Shown: positions 10,131 to 23,900, counted from the first letter of the stretch. The stretch: DNA of 64,000 nucleotides from Akanthomyces muscarius (GCF_028009165.1 NC_079244.1:1922001-1986000), one strand, 5' to 3'. Numbers and translations: made by a program. Notes: a model not told the origin generated them from the sequence alone.

Positions 10131-13045
10131 TTAAGGAGCAGGGATCTTGCCATCGCTCCACCAGGGGTAGAAGCGTTCGCCCTGGGCCAGGTGGTGCAGT
10201 TTGCAGGCTTTGTCCTCACATCCGAGACCCGTTTGGTTGTTGCCCCACCAATCGATCTCTTTCCCTGCCCACTGAACGGAAAAGAGCATGACGATGGCAG
10301 AGATGGCAATGGCGGCTGACAGGGAGCCGGAGAGGACATAGTTGTACTTGGACCAGAACGCCAGGTAGCGGCCGCGGATGAAGATCCATGAGAACCAGGC
10401 CACGGGCACGGCACCCCACGCGTACGAGAAGCTGTAGGGAGCCCACTGGAGGGAGCCGGCAATGACCGCGACAATGTGGACCTGGCGGATGGCACGGTTG
10501 TTGGGCATGGCCTTCTTCAGGCTCCAGGAGATTAGGACGAGGATGATGCCGATCGGGAAACCCATCAGCAGCCAGCGGTACTGTCCGTCCTTGCCGAAGA
10601 CCTTGATGGGACCAATGGTGCCCCAGAGGACAGAGGCGGTGAAGAAGGTGTTGGGACCGGGGCAAAAGAAGCGCATGGGAGCATCCTCCGTGCAGACGTT
10701 CTTGATGTCCATCTGGAACTTGAGGACGCCGGTGCACACGAGGGTGGAAATGAGGGTGGCGAGCAACTGGCCAGCAAACGTGACACGAGGAGGAATCTTG
10801 ACATAGTGGGCAAGCTTGAGATCATTGGCAAAGGACAGGGCGTGGGCACAGGTGACGTAGCCGTACGACTTGAAGAAGTTCATGGCAAGCGCATTGCCTT
10901 CGACAATCATACCACCAATGAACTCGGCGAGCACGTTGAGAGTGATTTCGATACCCGTCATGGCGTACACGATACCACATGGCACGACGAACACGAGGCA
11001 GAGAAGGATGCCGTAGAAGACGGTACCAACGGACGTGTAGGTAGGCCAGACGGCAATGCCGACAACACCAAAGACGATGGAGATGACGAGAACACCAAAG
11101 TACCACCATTCGGAGACTTCGGGATAGGCAGCCATGAGACGGTTATGAACATCTTGGTACTCGCCCTCGTTGGCACGAATGGTGTCGTCTGCGGCTCCAT
11201 CAGCGACCTCGGTGCTTGTGCCCTTCTTCTTTCCCCACTTTAAGCCCTGCCAGAGGTTCTTGAAGCCCATGGAAATCTCGTATCGATGATAGAGGACGAC
11301 GTGGGTGACGATGGCCGAGTAGACGGCGAAGAAGAAACCATAGACGAGAGAGTTGCCGGCCGTCATGTAGGGGGCAGAGTAGGCCTTGTACTTGGCCTCG
11401 TCGTACATGCCGTGGCTGTCCAGGGTGCGGGAGACGTTGTAGAGCTTGCCGTAGTGGTCGTAGATGCGGTTGGAGATGATGGGGAGGTAGCCCGTGTTCC
11501 AGGTGTTGCTGTACCACACGCCGGCGATGAAGAAGCCGGTGATGAACATGCCGCCGACGGCGTTGAAGGTGGAGAAGGAGGGGATCATGAGCGGGTCGGT
11601 GGTGAAGCAGATGATGTTCCAGTCAAACGTCGGGACGGGGTTGAAGAGACCCAGGCCGTTCCGCATGCCCGTCCAGATGTCGAGATTCCGGTTCGTGGGC
11701 GCAATCCACGTCATCCAGCTAAAGTAGGACAGGACCTGGAAGATGTAGTTGGGGAACCAAAAGTAGACAAACATGGCGGCAAAGGTGACGAGGAAGAAGT
11801 TGTAGCGCGAAATGTTCCACATCTTCTTGAAGGGGCCCATGACGCCGTGGTTCTCCTCGTTGTGCAGGGCCGAGTTGAGGGCGATGGTGACGAGGGACGA
11901 GGGCCACACGCAGTACGACGGGTAGACGAGGAACTTGCGCGTCAGGCCCGCCAGGCCGTAGCCGATGAAGTTTGTGGCAAAGGCGTTGCAGAACATGTAG
12001 CCAAAAGAGCGCGCGTACTGCTGGTTGAAGTACTGCGGCAGGACCTGGACCCAGACAATGTAGGCAGTGTAGGGCGTGCTGCGGGACGTGTTGGCCATGA
12101 TGGCGATGAGCATGTGCTCCTTCTTGTTGAAGCGGCCCGGGTTGAGCGGGACCGTGATGCCGGTGAAGGGGATGGGGATGTCGGCGCGCGGCATCCAGCG
12201 CTCCCAGGCCTTGCCGAGCGGGTAGGCGAGCAGCTGGGCGACGTTTGTGTCGAAGCGGATGCTCGGCTGGCGGATGCTGAAGAGCTGGTTGACAAAGGCG
12301 AGGAAGACGGAGAAGAGGATGCCAATGGTCCAGGCGCGGATCGTCGACACGTGCAGCGAGGGGTCGTCGTGGTTGTCCACGGCGGCGCGGACCTCGGCGT
12401 AGGGGCTGTTGTGGGTGATGAGGGCCGCCTCGAGCTTCATCTCCTGGATCAGGCGCTCGTGCTTTTCCGGGTTCTCGGCGATGCCATCCTTCGCTGGTTG
12501 GGTTTTCTGGTTAGCAAAGAGGGCGGGCGACGGAGGAGAGAGATCTGGCTCATGGACGTACAGAGGAACTCTTTGATCTTCTGGAGAGTAACAAAGGGGA
12601 AGTTAGGGTCGCCATCGTGGATGCGAATCACGTTTTCCATCAACTACAGTCGTGTTAGTTCACACAAGATTGTCCCTTGGATGGGTGGTGGTGATGGCGT
12701 ACCTTGGTGACAGTCTCGAGGGACATGGCGTTTGCGGCCTCCTTGGCCTCGAGAATATCATCTTCTGTGGCGTTCAAATGACTACAGAATTCGTCAGTTT
12801 CACAATGGCTGCATGTACGTATGGCGTAGCACAAACTCACCCTTCAATTGTTTGGGTGCGCTGCATGTCCTCCGAGTCATGAGAGTACTGTAGGCAAAGA
12901 ACACCGCGTTAGCCGCACAAGCAGGACCCGAGAGACAGATAAAGTCACTCACCACCCTCTCCACGGCTTCCTTCTCACCAAGAACACCGGCATTGTTCTG
13001 GTCTGGAGAGTTAATCTCGTGGGTTTCATTTACAGATCGCGCCAT
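10131..13045 (-). CDS. OPT-family oligopeptide transporter
   Basis: Exons on the minus strand are 13045-12953, 12887-12841, 12781-12703, 12643-12562 and 12493-10131, giving 887 residues. All four introns have GTGAGT/GTACGC/GTACGT donors and CAG/TAG acceptors, and phases agree. The long hydrophilic N-terminus leads into about 14-16 membrane segments from residue 155 on. The OPT signature NPGRFNKKEH sits near residue 218 and the KIPPR motif near residue 665; both are diagnostic of the peptide-transporter (PT) clade. Members are proton-coupled plasma-membrane importers of tetra- and pentapeptides or glutathione-like substrates. The exact substrate cannot be read from sequence. The gene is isolated and has a 4.3-kb upstream region, so complex nitrogen or peptide regulation is possible. 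Confidence 0.96.
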
Positions 13046-16000
13046 GATGAGTTGTCCCGTCTCCTGGCTCCGGGAAAGCAGAAAAAGCAACTTTTGAGCC
13101 CGGGGTATAATGTAATCGGGCGTAAAAGGGATGCACGCAAGATTTTGGGCGAGAGGAGGAGATGGGAATTGAGGGCATCATATAGTAAAGTTTAAAAATT
13201 GCCAGGCCTGGGCTGGGCTGGGGGACGCCAACGGTCACAGTATCGCCTCCTCCTCCCAGCCCGGGAAAGATAGAGAAGGATTGCTGCGCCAAGATCGCGG
13301 GGGGTTGCATGGCTGAAAAAAGAGGCTTTATTACAATACTTACGGTGGGGTGGCTGCGCGAGAGCAGAACAGCAAGAGATCTCGGAGTTGAGCTTCCTCA
13401 ATGGGTGTAGGCTGCCCAGGCCCTAGAAGGTTTGGGGCGCACGGATAGCCTGGTTGCCAAGGGACCGTCGGGGTACTTTGTTTCCTGCGCGCCACTGAAG
13501 AAGCAGCAGTATTAGGAGGGAGGGTTGCATTACGAAAGGAAAAGGAAGACTGCGCGGACAATGATTGCTACTTTGGAGCTGTGCCGAGTCGAGGGACTCG
13601 CCGATGAGGAGTCCATCGCGGGATATTCATTACATTCACAATACGATACTGATTTTCCGTGCTCGAAGCACGAAACTATGAACTCTCAGTCACAGCACCG
13701 ACCTCCTTTGAGTCCAGCCCGACTTTTGTCGCAGGAACTTTTGGCAAGCAAAGAAACCCCAAAAGGCGCTCTCATATGACATGTTGCTCTTTGATAGAGT
13801 TGTGGCGCTAAAGGCAATTAGTTGACTAGTTCGGCGCCCGCGCAGAAAGGAGATCGGTTGATGGGCTCCAGCAAAAAAAGGCTAGATTTGCAAGCTTATC
13901 TTGAGCCTAGAAAGGCTCTTTCCGAAAAGAGTCCACTGAAGCAGCTAGCGTTGCGCCTTGGTTCTCCATGCAGCGTCTTTTTTGCATCACAGGTCTTTTA
14001 CTTTGCTAGCCTCAGCCAGAGAGCTGAGAGTCTGCTTCCGCCGGTCGTACATGGGAACTTCTGCGGAAGCAAAAGACGTGATGAGGACGCGGCCTCACGC
14101 GTGATGCCAATCCTTTGCTGGGGGGGTTGGCCAATCGGTATTCTGGAGGGCAAGAGAACAACGAGGCAGGACAGGGGCGTACTGAGCACACTCGGTGCAA
14201 CCCCCTTCCTTGCACCCCGTCAGCGGTCTAGAATTGGAGAAGCAGTCTGGGCAATGTCTTGGCTTTTGGCTTGCCCAGGCTGCGCCCGCGGCGACGAGAG
14301 TTCTTTTATTTATTAGGGGAGGAGCAAAAGCCCAGCCAGTCGTGGCAAAGGCTGGCCAAGGCCCGCTAAAGTATGGTGTCCATCACGCCAGTTGAAGGCC
14401 TTTTGTTGCAACTATTGGAATTGGAGGGGGTTGCGCCCGCTGGAACGCAAGCACAACAGCCTCGTCGAAGGATGTGTCGACCAGTACGGACAGCTGTCGT
14501 GTCAAGCTGGTGACTGCTTCGGGGAATTGATTGCTTGCCCAATGGGAATTTAGAAACTCCCAAAATGGCACCGCGAAATAAACCAGCCTCTCGGCGATGT
14601 GTTTCTTGGCCGGTTGGCACATGGCCATGTTGAGTGATCGTGAAGAGCGAGCATGGCAGGAGCATATTTGCCGCCTAGCAGATCGCGCCACTGGTTCTTT
14701 TGACCGGGCGCCTTTTTTTTGACTCTGCGCCGCGCCTGGCATTCTGTCGCCTGGCACTAATTACGGCTCCAGCACCGAGAAAGTAAGGGGCCTTTAGGAG
14801 CAAGCCACTTGGCAAATCCTTCCCACAGCGCACTGGAGATCAGCCAGTGAATCCAATCGCATTACAGACGAGCAAATTTAAGGTTATCCTTAGGGGCATG
14901 ATTAGTGCGCCATAGCGTGTAACCCGTCGGCGCCCCCGCCCCCTGGGGAAGGCTTCCCACCTTGTTCTTTGAGGCTTCTCTCGTCCGCGACCACACACAG
15001 CCAGCCCTGGATTACCTCAGCTCCGATGAGAAACACCAGAGTTAAACTGGAAATATACCTGGACCTTGCATGAAAATGGCGTGCATTTGTGTTAGGAAAG
15101 CTGATTTTGTTCCCTGCTCTTGGCAAACGCGTCAAATGAGACACAGTCCCCCGGAGCCAGACTTGAGCGGGCTGATGTTTCTCGGCCCTCTTGGCCCTCC
15201 CGCCGCCTCGCCCCCAAATCATCCAACGCCCCCCCGGACAAGCCCCAAAACTAGTTAGATTGGATCTTGGCGGGTGTCGGCTTATTGGAAACGAGGACAG
15301 GAACTTTTGTCTGTCCCATCTAAAATCATAAGCGCACGTATGGATACATGAGGCGGTCGGCAAGGGTCCGGGCCTCCATCCAACGGGCCACGCCCGAGCC
15401 GGGGGTCATTTGCCAGCAGGTCACACTTTGCCGAGCTTGTCGATGCCCCGTAATGATTCTTTGCGTAGAAACGTTTTTGGAGGGGGAGCTATCCACCCCC
15501 GCGTTGAGAAGGATCAGTAAATGAGAAGACGAGATTGCCATCTCGTAATAGATTCAGAGAGCTCGCGAGGCCATTCCTGTGTAGCTCGTGGGCGGTGGCC
15601 TTTCCCACCTTCATCGCTCAGGATACTCTTGGCATGCCCCCCTCCTCGAAAAAGAGATGAATGCAGACGGGTCTCACATGGTAAGCATGGATGATAAGCA
15701 CCTTGGCACACACCTTCAGCTATCGCTGCAGGGCGTCTGCAGCTTTTGTGTTACATATCAGTACTCTCCCGACAAGCACTGTGTGCTCTGCAAGATCCCG
15801 GGGTGGTGTCTCACTAACCGAGGCCTTTTCCTCTCAGCTTTGTGAGACGAGGCGGGCAAGGCTCTGCGCACAATATCGATGGAAGTATCTAGAGATGAAG
15901 CTGGCCGCTCGATCCTCCTAATCAGAATGCCATGTCTGTTCCATCTATAGAGTCGCTACGACGGCCCAAACGTTGCAAGCACCTCGAAAAAAGAACGGCC

Positions 16001-17349
16001 GGCTTGCAACCGGCAGCCGGCGGCGCCGCCTCTCGACAGCAATAACACATGGGCTCACGCTTTCCATGGCGGCACAATACGGTTCTTCACGGCAGAAAAG
16101 ACCAAAAGTGCGCCAAAGATGACATTCGAAGCCAGCAGCCCGCGCCACGGCTTTGTGCCCAGCCAAGTGGCGTCGGGAAATAGGTTCGCGACAGCAAAGC
16201 CCAGTCGGATGCGTCTCAGTAATGCAATTTCTATTCTTCATTATTAGTCAAAGCAGACAAAAAGCCCGTTTCTCCGTATTGCTTTTCCAGCCACACCACG
16301 CCATCTAGCTGGGCCGCCCAGCCCCAGATCGACGCCCAGTCCCTCCTCACAAGACAACGACACTGCCAAGTCTCTACACTCCCCCCCCCCCCCCCCCCCC
16401 CCGGCCGCACCAAGCTTCTTTCCACTTCAATATCCTTATCCCGTGGCGCTTCTTGTCTACCAAGTGACATTTTCTTCCTAAACGGGAAGGAGCGAACTAT
16501 GAGCTGGAAACGAGGCTGCTTGGCATGCGGCCGCTGGCTTTTGTGAGAGCAGGCCATGCTTGGTCAGTGGCGAGGAGGGGGGCGGCTTTTGGTCGTTTCT
16601 TCTCCACAGGAGAACCATATGATAAGTTGGCGAATAGCTGATAGGACTTGTTCGTCGCCTTCTTCTTCGGGATCTTTTGTTGCTCGGCGGCGGCGGCGGT
16701 AAAAAAAGCAGCGCCATGTTGGCTTGGCTCGGGGAGCCTCGTGAAGGGACAGCATGTGCCCAGGAGATTTGACTGACATATCCCGAGGGAACGAGATAAC
16801 GCCCAGGCAGACTTTAGAGCTGATTGCACTGTAGCTATCGTGAAAGAGCCAAGGCCACAATCTCTGGCTAGTCTTTACTTTGCATGGTTTTTACGTACGT
16901 ATTTCATGCTGTGTGTAACACGCTATCGCGAGGTAGCACACCATAGATACGCGACGCTTGGAGGCCGCACCGAGTAGTCCAGCCTTTCTACTGACCCTTA
17001 TCCATGCACGATGGCGAGTTCGTCTCGACGTGTTCCTTCAACGAGGCATCTGTGGCAGTGTTCGCAGGCTGGCTCTCGATGCATATCCATCCACTCCTAC
17101 GAAGCTGCAAGGCGCCACATGGCACTCACCCGAGCCCCAAAAAGTCTCATTTGCTACGCCGCATTTATTTGAAACGTAATCTAGTAGTCATATTGTTCGT
17201 ATAGCACAAGCTCATCTATGTACAGTTTATAGTTCATTTTCCCAGGCCGTAAACAAGTTCAAATCGAGCAAATGTCGTGAATATGCTCTGAAAAGTCAGC
17301 ATCAGTCGGTTCTTCCAGCTTCCTTCACCTTCCAACGCATTCTTTTCTT
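13046..17349. other. Long intergenic region between OPT and hmgA genes
   Basis: A 4.3-kb stretch without a supported gene. It contains the promoter of the OPT gene (right of 13046) and the 3' end of the dioxygenase gene (left of 17349). Short open frames on both strands lack domains, signal peptides or codon bias. A 22-base run of C begins at 16381. There is no recognisable transposase or terminal repeat. Long untranslated leaders or an unseen noncoding transcript are possible. Confidence 0.45.
16381..16402. repeat. Poly-C homopolymer tract (22 bp)
   Basis: Twenty-two consecutive C residues on the plus strand, poly-G on the minus strand, lie in a noncoding stretch. The tract is prone to slippage and to G-quadruplex formation on the minus strand, and its exact length may also be an assembly uncertainty. 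Confidence 0.95.
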
Positions 17350-18889
17350 TTACTCGAGGAGGTGACTGCGAACGGGCTTGTCCTCGGGCTGCTTCCAGTG
17401 CGTGATGACGCCGCCCCAGCTCTCCTCGCTGTAGCCCTCCTGGACCTTTTTGCAGGTGCGCAGGCCCCATTCGGTGACGCCGACCATGAGGCACGTCTCG
17501 AACATGAAGGCGCAGCTCCCCGCGCCGACCTTGACGGGGCCGAGCTTGGCCTCGCGGGCGCCCTCGTGGCTCTCGGCGTCGGGGCCGTGGCCGCTCATGA
17601 CGTTGTGCAGGCTGGCGCCGCCGGGGACGAAGCCACCAGCGCCGCCGCGCTTGGCGTCGTAGCCGCCGCAGATAAGGCCCATGAACTCGGCCATGGTGTT
17701 GCGGTGGTACCACGGCGGGCGGAACGTGTCCTCGCCGACGAGCCAGCGCGGCGGGAAGATGACAAAGTCGGCGACGGCGGTGCCGGGCGTCGGGCTCGGC
17801 GCCGACAGCACGGTGAAGATGGACGGGTCCGGGTGGTCGAAGGAGATGGTGCCGATGGTGTTGAAGCGGCCCAGGTCGTACTTGTAGGGGTAGTAGTTGC
17901 CCTGCCAGCCGACGACGTCGAACGGCGTATGCGGCTGCGTCGTCTGGAACAGCGTGTTGTTGAACTTGACCGTCACGGTGTAGCTGGTGGCGCCCTCGGA
18001 GGCGGTCGCGCCAAAGTCCTCGCTGAAGCTGGCGACGGGCGCCTGGAAGTCGCGCGCGTTGGCCAGGCCGTTGGAGCCGATGGGGCCCAGCTCGGGCAGG
18101 TGGAAGTGGCCCTCGTAGAGCTCGAGGGCGTAGCCGCGCGCGGCGCCCGACGGCAGGTGCACCTGGTACTTGACGCCGCGGGGGATGACGGCAATCTCCA
18201 TGGGGCGGACGAGCAGCCAGCCCATCTCGGTGCGGATGTCGAGGTCGCCGTCCTGCGCGACGATGAGGAGGTCGCCGTCGGCCGAGTAGAAGGCGGCGTT
18301 GGCGTCCATGCTCTTGCCGGCCGTGAAGACGTACATGCCGAGGCCGGTCTTGGTGCTGGCGTCGCCGGCGCCGGCGACGAGGCGCAGGCCCGACACGAAG
18401 TCGAGGTCGTGGGCCGCGTTGTGGTCAAAGGGGTCCCAGCGCAGCTGGTTGGGGATATAGTGCAGCTTGCTGGCACCCTCGTCGAGGGCCGCGCCATCAA
18501 CCCCATTCGCCGCGGCCGTCTTCTCGGCCGGGCCGTAGGGCGGGTGCGCGCAAGAGGGCAGGATGCGGTACAGCCACGTCTGCTTGTTCTGGTGTCGCGG
18601 AGCCGTGAAAGCGGTGCCAGAGAGCTTCTCGGCGTAGAGGCCGTACGGCGGCTTTTGCGGGTTGTTGTGGCCGATGGGAAGAGTGCCGTCGACGGCTTCG
18701 GACCTGGATGTCGCAAGTATTAGTCGTCGCGTGAGCAGGCAAATGGGCGACGGAAGCAGGATGTCTCGATTGCTCAACGGTTCTTGCGAAGCACAGAAAT
18801 CCTGCGTAGGGAGTAGCTTACTCAAAGTGGCATCCGAAGCCGTTCTGGTAACGGTACTTTTCTTTGGTGGTAAAGTCTGTGACGGGCAT
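17350..18889 (-). CDS. hmgA: Homogentisate 1,2-dioxygenase
   Basis: Exons on the minus strand are 18889-18822 and 18703-17350, giving 473 residues. The intron has a GTAAGC donor, an ACTAATA branch region and a CAG acceptor. The enzyme opens the ring of homogentisate to maleylacetoacetate with Fe(II) and O2 in Phe/Tyr catabolism, in the cytosol. The family start (MPVTDF, then YQNGFG, then SEAVDGTLP) is intact. The iron ligands of the family are present: the His of WYHRN, the Glu of MAEFMGLI and the His of SGHGPD. Length is slightly above the usual 440-450 because of short inserts near residue 100 ([14 protein letters not shown]). In many ascomycetes this gene clusters with fumarylacetoacetase and maleylacetoacetate isomerase; neither is within this window, so here it stands alone. 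Confidence 0.97.
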
Positions 18890-20100
18890 CTTGACGATTT
18901 GGCGATTCTGGAGGCAGTCTCGAAAATTGCCGATGCTGTTTGGGATAGGGAATCAAGAAGAGAATGAGCGGGGGTTCGAAGAAGAATAAAATACGTTGGC
19001 ATAGCACAACAGTTTTATTATTAATGGCTATTCGCGGCGGGCCTTGAAACGTCACCGGCCTGGTGAAGCTGTCCCGGAGCGGCCCTCGATGCGCCCATGT
19101 TCCGCCTGCGGGGAGTGCGGGCGGGATTCCGAGGGTAGCCGCGCTGCGGCGCTGAGCCGGAAAGGCTTTTAGGGGGGAGCGCCCGCGTTCCGCCCTGGCC
19201 CGGTCACGTAATACCGGGAGCTGGAACTAGCACACTAACAAATATCGCTGTTAGTAGCACGAATAGCTGCTAGTGTGCCATCAGACTGGGGGTCGACGCG
19301 GACACAGACGCTTCCGGGTAGGGAACAGCAGGGCATGGAATCGGAATCGCAATGTTTGAGGAAACGACCGAAAAGCGGAAGATTCAATATGGTCTTATCT
19401 GGAACATCAGGCAATTTTAGAAACCGACTTCTGTGAGTGTATTTTCATACAAGTCCACGCCTTCAGCTGTTCGCCCTCCGTCGGCTTTGCGCTTGGCCTG
19501 AAAAAAAGCACGGTGGAAGCGTTTTTCCAGACAACCACCCACGTTCTCAAAATCGGGATGAGAAGTTGAAACGGTTCGTATTATCTAGTTATCCAAAGAT
19601 CGATCGGCATACGATCTAAGCCTGATTTTGGAATGACACTGCTGTACGGATCTGGCAGTCAGTACCTGAGGTCAGTCCTGTGAGGCGGGGGAGGGGGACG
19701 CAGCAAGGCGGGGCTGCTCAGGCTTCAATCTTTCGCACGCTCAAGCATCACAACTCACTCAAGACCGCGAAAGAGCACGATATCGAGGATATGTCGTGAC
19801 TGGGACAAACTTTGAGTAGCCATCAACATGCCATAACATTCAAAATAAGTCGTAGTGAGCTGGTGTGCAAAGTTAAATGAGCAGAAGCATAGCCTCTGCC
19901 CAGCAAGGGATACTTGTCATTTGTGAGAAGAGTACATAAAGTGTGCCGCGTAGCGGCCACTGTTGAGCAATACAGGCCAAAATCATATCTAGATATCTCA
20001 TTGCAATATCCCAGGCGCCGCCCCGCGAGGAGCCTTGCGAGGCCAAACATTACAGGTTGAAGGAACTATTGGAACAGATAGTAGGGCTGACGGAGAGGGC
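18890..20100. other. Intergenic region, no gene seen
   Basis: A 1.2-kb spacer holding the hmgA promoter (right of 18889) and the 3' end of the small minus-strand gene that ends at 20101. A GC-rich block lies at about 19070-19220. No gene, RNA or repeat is supported. Confidence 0.5.
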
Positions 20101-20963
20101 TTACTCTTCCTCCTTCTTGTTCTTCTTCTTCTTGCCGCCACCGCTAAAGCCACCGGCGCTGGGTTGGCTCTGGAGGTGGACTACCAGTCGCGTCCAGGAC
20201 TCCTCCTTGTCCCATTCAAAGCCGGCGAGGTAGGGCTTGTCGAGCTCGTCGTCGGCCTATTGGTACTCGGTCAGTCAAGGCGCTCGCTCCATGTGGTAGT
20301 TGGTCGTGGGTTGTATGGAAACGTACCCGCTTCTTGTAAGCCTTGTGGATGGCGTCCAGAGCGTCCTTGATGGTGACACCCTTGAGATTGCGGGCGGAGA
20401 CTTCCATGCCCAGGGGGAAGTGCAGGTCAATCCTCTTGACGGGAGGTTTCGTCAAATGAAGCTTGAGTATGCTGGGGTCGTCTACAGTCGACGAGCTCTT
20501 GTTGATTTTCCTGAAAGCAGGTTTGTTAGCGATCGAACTCGGAAGCTCGCCCGATAGAGTGTATGGAGCTTGAGGCAGCCTAATAATGCACGGCAGCACG
20601 ATGTGGGGCAAGACGACCCGCCATGCTGTCATGACCACATGGGACGGGCGAGATGGGAGCGACAGGAAATGACGTACCAGCCAGTCTTTTGAGTTTCAAT
20701 GGCAATTTCCAGATCGATACCCTCTTCTTCTGCGATTGGAGAGGTTCATGTCAGCGTGAATACCTTGGGGCGGGCGGGCGAGGTAAAGCGGGGTAGCGAG
20801 ACGAGGAGGCAACGCTTAGCGCAGCAGATTACATACCCAAGTCCTTGACGTTGTAGACACCAGGGGCGGCAGCGGAGCTGGCTCTTCTATGGCCCTTCTC
20901 CTTTGGCGGCGATGTAGACAGGCCTTGGACGGCGGAGTCGACTTTAGCGAGAGGTTCCGACAT
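20101..20963 (-). CDS. Small DUF6699-like protein
   Basis: Exons on the minus strand are 20963-20837, 20729-20678, 20510-20327 and 20256-20101, giving 172 residues. Donors are GTATGT, GTACGT and GTACGT; branch point GCTAAC precedes exon 3; phases match throughout. The core (residues 45-150) has the pattern IDLHFPLGMEVSARN, VTIKDALDAIHKAYKK and WTRLVVHLQ, which resembles the fungal DUF6699 domain best known from basidiomycetes. The C-terminus is a Gly then Lys/Glu-rich tail (GGGKKKKNKKEEE). Function is unknown. The exon chain is strongly supported; the domain name is by resemblance only. Confidence 0.75.
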
Positions 20964-23900
20964 GTTGACAGAGTTGTGTTGTGAAGCTGTTGAAACGAAG
21001 TCACCAGCGGAGCTGCGACGTGTGAGCGTGCCGTTGCATTGTCAGGGTGGCCGACTGCGCAGACGTGTTGCAGCCGTAGACAGGACTAACCAATTGTGGG
21101 TGAATTGAGGGCGTGGAAGCTAGATACGATGCGTGGTGCGAGTCGATGGTGAAGAAGAAGGGAAGAGGGGAAAGCAGAGGAGGGGGAGGAGGGGATTGAT
21201 ATCTGTTCGAGGGAATGCGCCTAGCTCCTCAAGCTTGGTCAGGCCGGGCGGGGTAAGGAGCTGGGACAGTGTACGGCGGCCTGGTATTTTGGGGTGGGAA
21301 AGCGAGGCAACTGGACTTGGGATCGCGTGACTTGGGGGTACTTGGGCGTCACTGTGGAAGGTGAGGTGGCACTAGTTTGGGCCTAGCGCTGGCAGGCGTG
21401 TTGACTGGTGGCCTGGTATCCAGCGAATCTGGGGTTTAAAATCCGGGGAAGCCTGTTCTCAGACCCACTGGTCCGATTAGCTGCGCAGAGGGAAGACGGG
21501 GCAAGGCAAAGCCGACGTCGAGGTGACGACGAGAAGAAACTTGGTGGAAGTGAAGCAATGGCAAGGAGATCTATCAAGAAGGGCATTGTCTCTGGCTGTC
21601 GAGCTTCTTGCCAGGTGGAGGGTGTGAGAGTGTGGTGTGTGTGTGTGTGTGTGTGTGTGACGGACCGCCGGGCAACAAACGGGCCAGCAGGGAGCGACCC
21701 CTCACGACGGCCGGCGCGGATCTGCTGCTCGTTACAAGCTGTCACGCCACTTTTGCCTGCAAACCCAAGTACCTACCTTTGCTGCATTTGGAGTGATACA
21801 TGAGCTTGGTATCTCGATGTACCTTGTTGCTTCCCACCCTCTGCACTCCCAGCAGTTGGACCCCCGTCTCGGACCCCCAACCCAGCCAGTTTCCAGGCCT
21901 GCGCCTTGGTTTTATTGGATGCTAGTGCCGGCGGCAGAATGATCTGGCCACGAGCTATTGCTCATTCTGGCTCTCTGCGCCTCTCGATTTACCAGGGGGC
22001 GGAGGAGTTGAGGCGGATTGCCCGTGAGGGGTAGCAGCCAGTTGCCAGGCTGGAATGGCCTCCAACAAACGCAAACAGCGCCGGCACCTGGCAGCCCCTG
22101 GCCGGCCCTGATGTCGCCTGATCACGTCAACCGCCGTGCACCTACACCAAGACGACGTCAGTGGCGATGACCGCTTCACTCAGGGTTTTCCATCTTTATA
22201 ACCTCAATTGTATGCATCACCATTAATTCCTAGGACCTTTGTCAATGTTTTGACGTTGGACTCAATTGCACGCAAACGTCACATCGGACGCACTCAGCCG
22301 TCGATGAACACACCAGTGTGGGCCACAGGCGCACCTGACTGCCAGGCCTGGTGGGCCCTCCATCGACGCCGTGAGCACGGCGAGTTCGGAGACTCGGCTC
22401 GGAGCGATGACGATGCCGTAATTTATAGATTGGGTAGGAGACTTGCTCTTTTATTAAAGCTTACATTTAATGACTGCAGGGTCTCGGTTTTATCACCACG
22501 GAATCTCGAATTTTCGCTCGTGTCGCCGAGTTTCGATGAGGCGTTTATCTAGAACCGTTAGGCCCGGGTCCATCATACCTGGAAACTGGACTCGAAGCAC
22601 GCTGTAGCGGTTCAAAATGGCACCACAATTTGGCAGGTAGCTGGCGAGGCAGCAAGGCACATAAATCTCGAGGTATCTTTTGTATCTGCATGTATATTGA
22701 CTCCATTCGCCCATACTCAGCCTCGCGTGCATTAAAGCACTTCTATATAAAGATGCCACTTCTCCCTGTCAGACATGCAGGAACCGTGACTGCGTGCGTA
22801 TTCGGGTCTTGCCAACTAGCCGAGCCACTAATACGCGCAAGGGTGCAAGGGTCCAAACGGCAGGCGACCGGAACGCGAACAGCTGCCAATTTCTCGAGAT
22901 CTCGACAAACAGGTATATATGGTGTCGCAGATATGCCATGTAGTAGCTGAGTTTATCAGATCTGATGTGGCCGCTCTCTAGTGCTTTCTTGATGGGCACC
23001 GGCGTCGCGGGAGAGGCTGATGTTGCACGGCCGATTGAGCCAGGACGCACCTCGAATAGTTGACTATGTTGAAACTTAAAGTTGCGCCCGTCCCACGTCT
23101 GATATAATGAACCTGCATTGGCTCTGACCATCTCGACTTTTACCGCTGCCGCGTCTGCTACTCCTCCCAGCTTCACCCGAGGGAAGTGGCGTGGCGAGGA
23201 CCTACCCTATAGACTTACGCACGCATGCAAATTGCCGGTGTGCATCGAGCGAGTGGGAATGAAGCAATCGATGGCTCCATTATGAATGCCTATATGTTCT
23301 ATGGTCTTATCGGTGTCGAGCAACGCAATTGGGTTTACTTGGCGCGATGCCACCCTGTTCAAAATTGACACCGCTGCCCAGTGTGGTAAAACTCTAGGTA
23401 GCTGGATCATCGTCAGCAGTGAGCAGTGGAAAATCAATGCAGGCGACGACTCCAGCCTATCAATGCGATCGCAGAAACGAAAAGCTCAGGACAGTAATTC
23501 ATCGTTCTGGAATAGCAACTTGACACGCGACGTATCACCAACACGAACCAGCTGGCTTGGTCCGGGATGCTGCCACACTGGGCCTGGGGGCGAGGGCTAG
23601 GAAAACGTGCTCCGTCCCCGCAGCCTGTAGCAAACACACACACAGTCAGGCTGCGGCAAATTTCTTCTGGAACAAGCCTTCGTCGGTAAACTTCACAATC
23701 GTCACGCAGGACATTCTCTCATTTTTAAAGATCTTTTGTTCCTGGCGGCGTGGCCGCTTGCCCGCGGCGGGAGCCCCCTTGCTCTTTTGGCCGCCGCATG
23801 ACTCTGTTGTACGGAAGAAGCAGTACCTGGGCCGATCATCGAGCGAAACGCGCGGCCGTCCCATCCACAACTGGAGCGGCGCAAGCCTCGAGCGACGCCG

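Noticed and set aside
11286..12710. A 474-residue plus-strand open frame opposite the OPT gene
   Set aside because: It is a shadow of the GC-rich OPT coding strand: composition is Val/Asp/Glu/Gly-rich without any domain, while the minus strand carries all OPT motifs and proper introns.
13822..14316. A 164-residue plus-strand open frame in the OPT-hmgA spacer
   Set aside because: No domain, signal peptide or codon bias; similar random frames exist on both strands there.
17362..18723. A 453-residue plus-strand open frame opposite hmgA
   Set aside because: Same cause: high third-position GC in the dioxygenase leaves the antisense frame open. It has low-complexity Ala/Val/Gly/Asp sequence and no motif.
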